A stretch of DNA of 20,074 nucleotides from JAFDZO01 sp041859205. Its GTDB lineage: Bacteria > Bacteroidota > Ignavibacteria > Tepidaquicellales > Tepidaquicellaceae. A program made the position numbers and the translations under genes. Of the stretch, positions 15,341 through 20,074 are shown in pieces. Under the pieces are notes generated by a model. The model was not told where the DNA came from and did not search any database. It saw nothing but the letters and a program-made list of their open reading frames with translations. Each line of letters opens with the position of its first letter. The first letter of the stretch is position 1. Location: positions 1-20,074 of the forward strand of contig JBHEKU010000182.1 of assembly GCA_041859205.1 (NCBI GenBank), given 5' to 3'.

Positions 15341-16930
15341 ATGAAAAAAGTATCGTCCCTTTTAGTATTCGTGCTATTGTTATGCACGAAAGTTTATTCA
15401 GCTGTTCCTTTTAATGTAGAACTTGAACAAATAAGCATTGCCGGCTCTCCCAGTCTTCACTCATTTGCTTTCGCTCAGTACAATGGCAAGTGGTTATTCA
15501 TCGGCGGCAGAACAAACGGCAATCATGGATTCAGCAATACATTACCTTCATTCCCCAGGGCATATGCCAATAAAAATATTTTCGTAGTTGATCCAAACAC
15601 AAATCAGGTATGGTCAAAGAATGTATTTAATGATATGACCATAGCTAAGGCTGACCCGTTAAGAACCTTTAACCCGCAGTACCTGCAAAATGGTCAAACA
15701 CTTTTCCTTATTGGCGGAATGGGATTGGATTCGTTAAGAGATTCCATGGTTACATTCAGTACGATTTCCGCTATTGATGTTCCGGGTATTATAAACGCTA
15801 TCATCAATAATCAAAATATTAATTCTTATATTACTCAAATATCCGATTCAAGAATGCAAATTTGCGGAGGAGAACTTGGTATGATAGGAAATGATTATTA
15901 TCTTGTTGGCGGACATAATTTTTCCGGAGAATACAGACCGACGAATAATGGTGAATGGTTTCAGAAATATGCATCTATGTATAAAAAATTTAATCTGACA
16001 TCAGGCGGCGGAACAATTTCTGTTTCTAATTATTCGGAAACAATAGACACAGCAAATCTGCATAGAAGAGATATGAATCTTGTACCGGCAATAAATCCTG
16101 ACGGAAGCCAGTCATTAATTCTTTATGGAGGTGTTTTTAAATCAAATGCAGATAATCCTTTTCTTGAACCCATCTATATAAACTCAACAGGTTATACGGT
16201 AGATTTTTCTTTTCAGCAGCGCTTTACCCAGTATACAACTGCCAATATAAATATGTTTGATTCAGTCAAAAAAGATATGCACACTGTCTTTCTTGCCGGT
16301 ATGAGCTTATATTACTGCGATGCAACAGGAACTCCCAAAAAAGATTCTCTTGTTCCGTTCATAAAAGATATTACAGCACTAACTAAAAAACAAAACGGAA
16401 CTACATCAGAAACAATTCTTCCTATTAAATTTTCTGAGTATCTCGGTACTAATGCAAAATTTATTCTTAACGAAAATATACAGCATTATGATAACGGAGT
16501 GATTAAGCTCGCTTCTTATCCGACAAGAACTTTAGTCGGATATATGTTTGGCGGCATAAGAGTGCCACTGCCTAATTTCACTTCAGGAACGGCAAGTGAC
16601 AGGATATTTAAAATTTATATGACTTACACACCTATAGGCATTAATCAAATAGGTACAGAAATACCATCAGCATACAGCTTAGAACAGAATTTTCCGAATC
16701 CTTTCAATCCTAATACAACAATTAAATTCAATGTAAGCAAGGCAGGATTTACAAAGCTGATTATTTATAACTCGCTCGGAAGAGAAGTTGAGCAGCTTGT
16801 AAGCAATAACTTATCAGCAGGAAAATACGAAGTGAACTGGAATGCATCAACACAAACCAGCGGAGTTTATTTTTATAAATTGATGACAGATAATTTCAGC
16901 GAAGTTAAAAAGATGATGCTGGTGAAGTAA
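15341..16930 (+). CDS. Secreted kelch-like protein with T9SS sorting domain
   Basis: A 529-residue secreted or cell-surface protein. Residues 1-20 form a signal peptide (MKKVSSLLVFVLLLCTKVYS). The main body has recurring strand motifs typical of kelch-like beta-propellers: KWLFIGGRTNG, TLFLIGGMG, DYYLVGGHNF, LILYGGVF and GYMFGGIRVP. The last 80 or so residues form a type IX secretion C-terminal domain: SLEQNFPNPFNPNTTIKF, then LIIYNSLGREVEQLV, GKYEVNWNA, SGVYFYKL, and the basic end KKMMLVK. Such tails direct export through T9SS and often surface attachment. The propeller may bind protein or glycan; no catalytic residues are recognisable. It is a single-gene unit with a terminator behind it. 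Confidence 0.85.
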   Translation: MKKVSSLLVFVLLLCTKVYSAVPFNVELEQISIAGSPSLHSFAFAQYNGKWLFIGGRTNGNHGFSNTLPSFPRAYANKNIFVVDPNTNQVWSKNVFNDMTIAKADPLRTFNPQYLQNGQTLFLIGGMGLDSLRDSMVTFSTISAIDVPGIINAIINNQNINSYITQISDSRMQICGGELGMIGNDYYLVGGHNFSGEYRPTNNGEWFQKYASMYKKFNLTSGGGTISVSNYSETIDTANLHRRDMNLVPAINPDGSQSLILYGGVFKSNADNPFLEPIYINSTGYTVDFSFQQRFTQYTTANINMFDSVKKDMHTVFLAGMSLYYCDATGTPKKDSLVPFIKDITALTKKQNGTTSETILPIKFSEYLGTNAKFILNENIQHYDNGVIKLASYPTRTLVGYMFGGIRVPLPNFTSGTASDRIFKIYMTYTPIGINQIGTEIPSAYSLEQNFPNPFNPNTTIKFNVSKAGFTKLIIYNSLGREVEQLVSNNLSAGKYEVNWNASTQTSGVYFYKLMTDNFSEVKKMMLVK

Positions 16931-16944
16931 AGCCGTTTCGTTCT

Positions 16945-16970
16945 CGTTACGAAGCTCCAGCTTCGTAACG
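16945..16970. repeat. Perfect 12-bp inverted repeat (REP-like hairpin)
   Basis: CGTTACGAAGCT (16945-16956) and AGCTTCGTAACG (16959-16970) are perfectly complementary with a CC centre. No T-tract follows; a separate terminator lies 12 bases downstream. The element is more GC-rich than its surroundings and looks like a dispersed intergenic palindrome. Only one copy is in this window. Confidence 0.6.
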
Positions 16971-16981
16971 TATAAAATTTT

Positions 16982-17013
16982 AACCCGATGGTGGAAACGC
17001 TATCGGGTTTTTT
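16982..17013 (+). terminator. Strong intrinsic terminator after the kelch-like gene
   Basis: AACCCGAT (16982-16989) pairs with ATCGGGTT (17002-17009). The stem continues as GGTG (16990-16993) with CGCT (16998-17001), including two G-T pairs, and is capped by a GAAA tetraloop. A T run ends it at 17008-17013. Confidence 0.9.
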
Positions 17014-17061
17014 ATTTACTTTTGTTAAATTTACATCTAACTTTAGAAAATAATTGTTCGT

Positions 17062-18021
17062 ATGGCTGTTAAAACATTTATTCTTTTAGCCCTCCTTATT
17101 TTACCCTCCATATTAAATGCTCAGTCGTACAAAGAAGCATTTTCCGTAGAATTGAAACTTGATAAAACAAATTTTGATTTTGGCGAAGATGTTAATCCTA
17201 TTCTTACAGTAAAAAATATTAGCGGAAAGAAAGATTCGTTAACTCCGAATGAAATTGAAGATGCAACAACGGCAAACAATCTTCAAATTTTTCAAAATTC
17301 CAGAAAAATAGGATGTGAGCAAATTTTCAGTTCTTTCTTAGGAAATCATAACAAAATATTTGAGCCCGGTGAAGAATTAACGGTAGAGCTGGCTTTAAGT
17401 TATTTCTGCGGTGGTGTGTCACTAGGAAGGTATTCGGTTTACAATATTTTAGATACGGGTTTTTATAATTGTTATACTTACCTTGGCAAAATCTACAATC
17501 CACAAAATGAAAATTCTATTTATAAAAAATTCATATCAAACGAAATTTTTTTTCGTGTTCATGCTCCGGACTCAATTGAATCGAAACACTTTTTAGAACT
17601 ACAAAACATGTTCAATTTTTCGCAAGAGCAGTTAAAAGATACAAACTTTATGCTAAGTGTTCTGGAAAAGCTTGATAATTTTGTAAGAGAATATATTAAT
17701 TCTTATTTTGGAGATGCAGCTTTTCACATCTCAACATTTAAGTCAGGATTTTATAATTTATATTTAGATGAAGAAGTAAATCTTGCAAAATTTTATTTAG
17801 CAAATAAGCCCGATGGTCAACAAGTTACTTCAGCATTATATTTTGTTTATAATGGACAGAATTTAAAAAATTACATTAAACCAAAAGATTTTAAAATATT
17901 GGAAGAATACATTAATCAATATCCAAATACAAAGATTGAGCTTGAAGCAAAAAGAATAATTCTTCAGTTACAGAAGCACGAAAGACAAAATCTTTTAAAC
18001 ACAAAAAAACCCGTTAAGTAA
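17062..18021 (+). CDS. Exported protein of unknown function
   Basis: I do not recognise this 319-residue protein. Residues 1-21 are a signal peptide (MAVKTFILLALLILPSILNA, then QS). Residues about 25-130 look like an Ig-like beta-sandwich: VELKLDKTNFDFGEDVNPIL, TVKNISGKKDS, then EPGEELTVELALSYF and LGRYSVYN. This pattern resembles BsuPI-like or transglutaminase-associated Ig domains, but the match is loose. Two Cys (in KIGCEQ and YFCGG) could form a disulfide. The C-terminal half is mostly helical and charged. No T9SS tail or lipobox is present, so it is probably periplasmic. It has terminators on both sides and is probably monocistronic. Confidence 0.75.
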   Translation: MAVKTFILLALLILPSILNAQSYKEAFSVELKLDKTNFDFGEDVNPILTVKNISGKKDSLTPNEIEDATTANNLQIFQNSRKIGCEQIFSSFLGNHNKIFEPGEELTVELALSYFCGGVSLGRYSVYNILDTGFYNCYTYLGKIYNPQNENSIYKKFISNEIFFRVHAPDSIESKHFLELQNMFNFSQEQLKDTNFMLSVLEKLDNFVREYINSYFGDAAFHISTFKSGFYNLYLDEEVNLAKFYLANKPDGQQVTSALYFVYNGQNLKNYIKPKDFKILEEYINQYPNTKIELEAKRIILQLQKHERQNLLNTKKPVK

Positions 18022-18041
18022 ATACTCACCGGGCTTTTTTT
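18003..18041. terminator. Bidirectional terminator between convergent genes
   Basis: An A run (18003-18009) and CCCG (18010-18013) pair with CGGG (18030-18033) and a T run (18035-18041), with a single A-C mismatch between. It overlaps the stop of the plus-strand orphan, and read from the minus strand it also ends in a T run. It can therefore serve both that gene and the convergent PBP gene. Confidence 0.65.
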
Positions 18042-18064
18042 ATAATCAAATTTTTTTATACTCC

Positions 18065-18403
18065 CTAAAATCCTACACTGCCTTCAGGAGGCAAGTTGGA
18101 TTCCTGCGTTCCCTCCGATGGAAGCGAGTGGGACACATTGCATTTCTTTGGTAAAAATTTCTTCATTACAAGCTCTTTATGAGAAGGACATGAGCCGTTA
18201 TCCAGCATTCCGCTTATAGAGCATATACTTGCTTCTTCAACACCATCAGGCATCTGGAAGTACGCAACAGGAAAATCAAAGCTGTCATCGGCGTATAAAT
18301 ACTTCATAAAGCGTCCCCATATAGGAGCAGCAGCTTTACCTCCCTGGCCGTAACCGCCGCCGAATTTTACACGCGGGTCATCAAAGCCAAGCCATACACC
18401 TGC
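18065..18403 (-). pseudogene. 3' remnant of the class A PBP gene, beyond an in-frame TGA
   Basis: This is 113 further codons, including the TAG stop at 18065-18067, in the same frame as the upstream PBP segment and separated from it only by the TGA at 18404-18406. It starts AGVWLGFDDPR, the strand that normally follows WFIGFTPQ in class A PBPs. It continues through GKAAAPIWGRFMKYLY and ends with the C-terminal ICSISGMLDNGSCP block usual in PBP1A. An internal ATG at 18305-18307 could start only an 80-residue fragment without function. No other stop or frameshift is seen, so the damage looks recent or is a sequencing error. Confidence 0.75.
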
Positions 18404-20074
18404 TCAGAACTGCGGAGTGAATCCTATAAACCATGCATCGGTGTAATCGTTTGTTGTTCCTGTTTTACCTGCAGCAGGTCGTGAGAAATATGATCTGATA
18501 CTTGTTGCAGTTCCTTCATCAACAACGCCTTCCATCATATCCTGCATTATATAAGCAACTTCTTCGCTTAAAACTTCTCTTGAGTCAGGTTTTAATTCTT
18601 CTATTATATTACCGTTTCTATCTGTAATTTTTGTGATGGCTATCGGCTCAACCCAAATTCCTTCATTAGCAATCGTTCCGAATGCATTAGTCATTTCAAG
18701 AGGAGTAACTTCTCCGGCACCTAATACTAAAGATAAAACATTAGGAAGCTCTGACTTCACACCCATATCGTGAGCAAGCTGAATAACTTTATCGAGCGGA
18801 GCAATTTCCATAGTTGTTCTCACTGCTATTACGTTTACAGATTTGGCAATAGCATCTCTCAATGAAATACTGCCGCCGGTACCTCCGCCCTTCGGCGACC
18901 ATATCTTTCCGCCAACATTTACTGCAACAGGGTCGTTGGAAATCATGTATCCGGGACTGTAGCCGTTTACAATCGCCTCTGTATAAACAAAAACTTTAAA
19001 TGTTGAACCGGGCTGACGTTTGATTTGTGTTACGTGATTCAATCCGTACTTAAAAGTATTGTTCGGATTTGCACCAACCATTGCTTTTATCTCGCCTGTC
19101 TTCGGATTCATACATACGAATCCTAACTGTATAGTTGTTTCAATTGCTTTAACAGAATCAATGAATCCCTGGCTGCGTCTCAGCTTATCGGCAATCTTGC
19201 TTCTTTCAGCATCACTCTTTCCTTTTTTGTATTCATCGGAAACTTTTATCTGACGCTCGATTGCATCATTAAGTATATCTTTATTATTCTTCCAGTTCCA
19301 ATAGCCGTTAAATTCTTTCTGGAAAGATTTCAGCTGCTCAGTAGCTGCAGTCATTGCATGCTTCTGAAAGCGTGTATCCAACGTAGTGTAAATCTGTAAT
19401 CCGTCCCTGTATAAATCGTATCCGTATTTCTCAGCTTTTTGTTCAAGCTGCTGCCTTACCATTTCTGTAAACTGCGGAGCAGGCGAATTGAACGTTGCAA
19501 AATTCTTTTGCAGGGTAACTCTTATAGGGTCATCGGAAACAGTTTTATATGTTTCTTCAGTGATGAACCCTGCTTCTACCATTGAGTTTAAAACAATGTT
19601 TCTTCTTTTAAGTGACTCGTCAGGATTATCAACCGGGTCATATCTTGAAGGATTTTTTAAGATACCTACAAGTATTGCGCACTCATCAAGAATTAAATCC
19701 TTTGCGCTTTTATTAAAATATGTCTGCGCAGCTGCTTCAACACCATATGCACCTTTTCCGAAGTAAACCGTATTAAGGTAGTATGCTAATATTTCCTGCT
19801 TAGTATAAGTTCTTTCGATTTGAATGGAAGTCATCGCCTCACGAAGCTTTCTGTTAATGGAAACTTCCTTACCGACATCAGGATACATATTTCTTGCAAG
19901 CTGCTGTGTTATTGTGCTTGCGCCTTCTTTTACTCTGAAAGCCATGATGTTTTTTACCATAGCTTTGATAGTTCTGTCTAAGTCAAATCCCCAGTGGTCA
20001 AAGAATTTTCTGTCTTCAGTTGCCACTAAAGCGTTTATCATTTCCTTAGGGATATTATCGATAGTAACTTTAGT
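18404..20074 (-). CDS. Class A penicillin-binding protein, partial, ending at an in-frame TGA
   Basis: A bifunctional peptidoglycan synthase (PBP1A/MrcA-like). The frame is open to the window edge at 20074 (TKVTIDNIPKE precedes the Met at 20039-20041), so the N-terminal membrane anchor lies outside. Counting from that Met, the glycosyltransferase domain shows ATEDRKFFDHWG (7-18, catalytic Glu9), GASTITQQLARNMY (40-53) and RKLREAMTSIQIE (64-76). The transpeptidase domain has all three motifs: GSTFK (345-349, nucleophile Ser346), SVN (401-403) and KTGT (526-529). The reading frame stops at TGA (18404-18406) directly after WFIGFTPQF, where family members continue with a residue such as Ser or Thr and then AGVW. 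A truncated product would lack the end of the transpeptidase fold. Confidence 0.88.
   Translation of the reverse strand, partial: TKVTIDNIPKEMINALVATEDRKFFDHWGFDLDRTIKAMVKNIMAFRVKEGASTITQQLARNMYPDVGKEVSINRKLREAMTSIQIERTYTKQEILAYYLNTVYFGKGAYGVEAAAQTYFNKSAKDLILDECAILVGILKNPSRYDPVDNPDESLKRRNIVLNSMVEAGFITEETYKTVSDDPIRVTLQKNFATFNSPAPQFTEMVRQQLEQKAEKYGYDLYRDGLQIYTTLDTRFQKHAMTAATEQLKSFQKEFNGYWNWKNNKDILNDAIERQIKVSDEYKKGKSDAERSKIADKLRRSQGFIDSVKAIETTIQLGFVCMNPKTGEIKAMVGANPNNTFKYGLNHVTQIKRQPGSTFKVFVYTEAIVNGYSPGYMISNDPVAVNVGGKIWSPKGGGTGGSISLRDAIAKSVNVIAVRTTMEIAPLDKVIQLAHDMGVKSELPNVLSLVLGAGEVTPLEMTNAFGTIANEGIWVEPIAITKITDRNGNIIEELKPDSREVLSEEVAYIMQDMMEGVVDEGTATSIRSYFSRPAAGKTGTTNDYTDAWFIGFTPQF

Noticed and set aside
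17021..17045. TTTG and TAACTTTA as a promoter for the 319-residue orphan
   Set aside because: The boxes are only 13 bases apart, too close for the Bacteroidota-type promoter.
18065..18403. Frameshift as the cause of the split PBP gene
   Set aside because: The segment after the stop is in exactly the same frame as the segment before it, so a base substitution, not an indel, explains the break.
18404..18406. Genetic code change (TGA read as Trp or Gly)
   Set aside because: The TonB receptor ends in TGA right after its conserved terminal Phe, and no other gene here carries an internal TGA. A genome-wide recoding is therefore unlikely.
18360..18406. Selenocysteine at the PBP TGA
   Set aside because: No convincing bacterial SECIS-type hairpin is seen just downstream of the codon, and class A PBPs have no catalytic cysteine at this place.

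Overview
The window looks like chromosome of an AT-rich bacterium of the Bacteroidota/Chlorobiota/Ignavibacteriota group, most likely Ignavibacteriota (inference). The clues are a C-terminal sorting domain of the NPFNPNTTI type (type IX secretion) on the protein at 15341-16930, a long-form IspG with a central insert, a TonB-dependent receptor, mostly weak Shine-Dalgarno sequences, and three genes that appear to start at TTG. Sixteen protein-coding segments are supported (fifteen genes, one of them split by a stop codon). No tRNA, rRNA, CRISPR array, insertion sequence or prophage is seen. No gene-free stretch exceeds 300 bases.

Layout. 1-2617: the 3' part of a TPP riboswitch, cut by the window edge, a terminator-like hairpin, and a TonB-dependent outer-membrane receptor, predicted to import thiamine or a precursor. 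2717-3307: an exported glycine-rich orphan. 3332-6321: an arsenic operon, arsR-arsM-acr3-arsC, with a clear operator/promoter in front of arsR and two structured intergenic elements inside it. It combines sensing, methylation, arsenite efflux and arsenate reduction. 6444-8399: Kup potassium transporter. 8424-10063: a tightly coupled CDP-alcohol phosphotransferase and a LicC-like cytidylyltransferase, which look like a two-step route to a phosphodiester-linked lipid headgroup or solute of unknown identity. 10105-12991: a rhomboid protease and IspG (isoprenoid MEP pathway). 13074-15222: a leucine carboxyl methyltransferase-family protein and an MFS exporter. 15341-18021: a kelch-like surface protein with a T9SS tail and an exported orphan, each followed by a terminator. 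18065-20074 (minus strand): a class A penicillin-binding protein cut by the window edge and interrupted by an in-frame TGA just after the KTG motif.

The items most worth a second look are the interrupted PBP gene, the riboswitch-terminator module, the RNA-like element in front of acr3, and the CDP-alcohol/cytidylyltransferase pair. Nothing in the window amounts to a clearly new multi-gene defence or mobile system.
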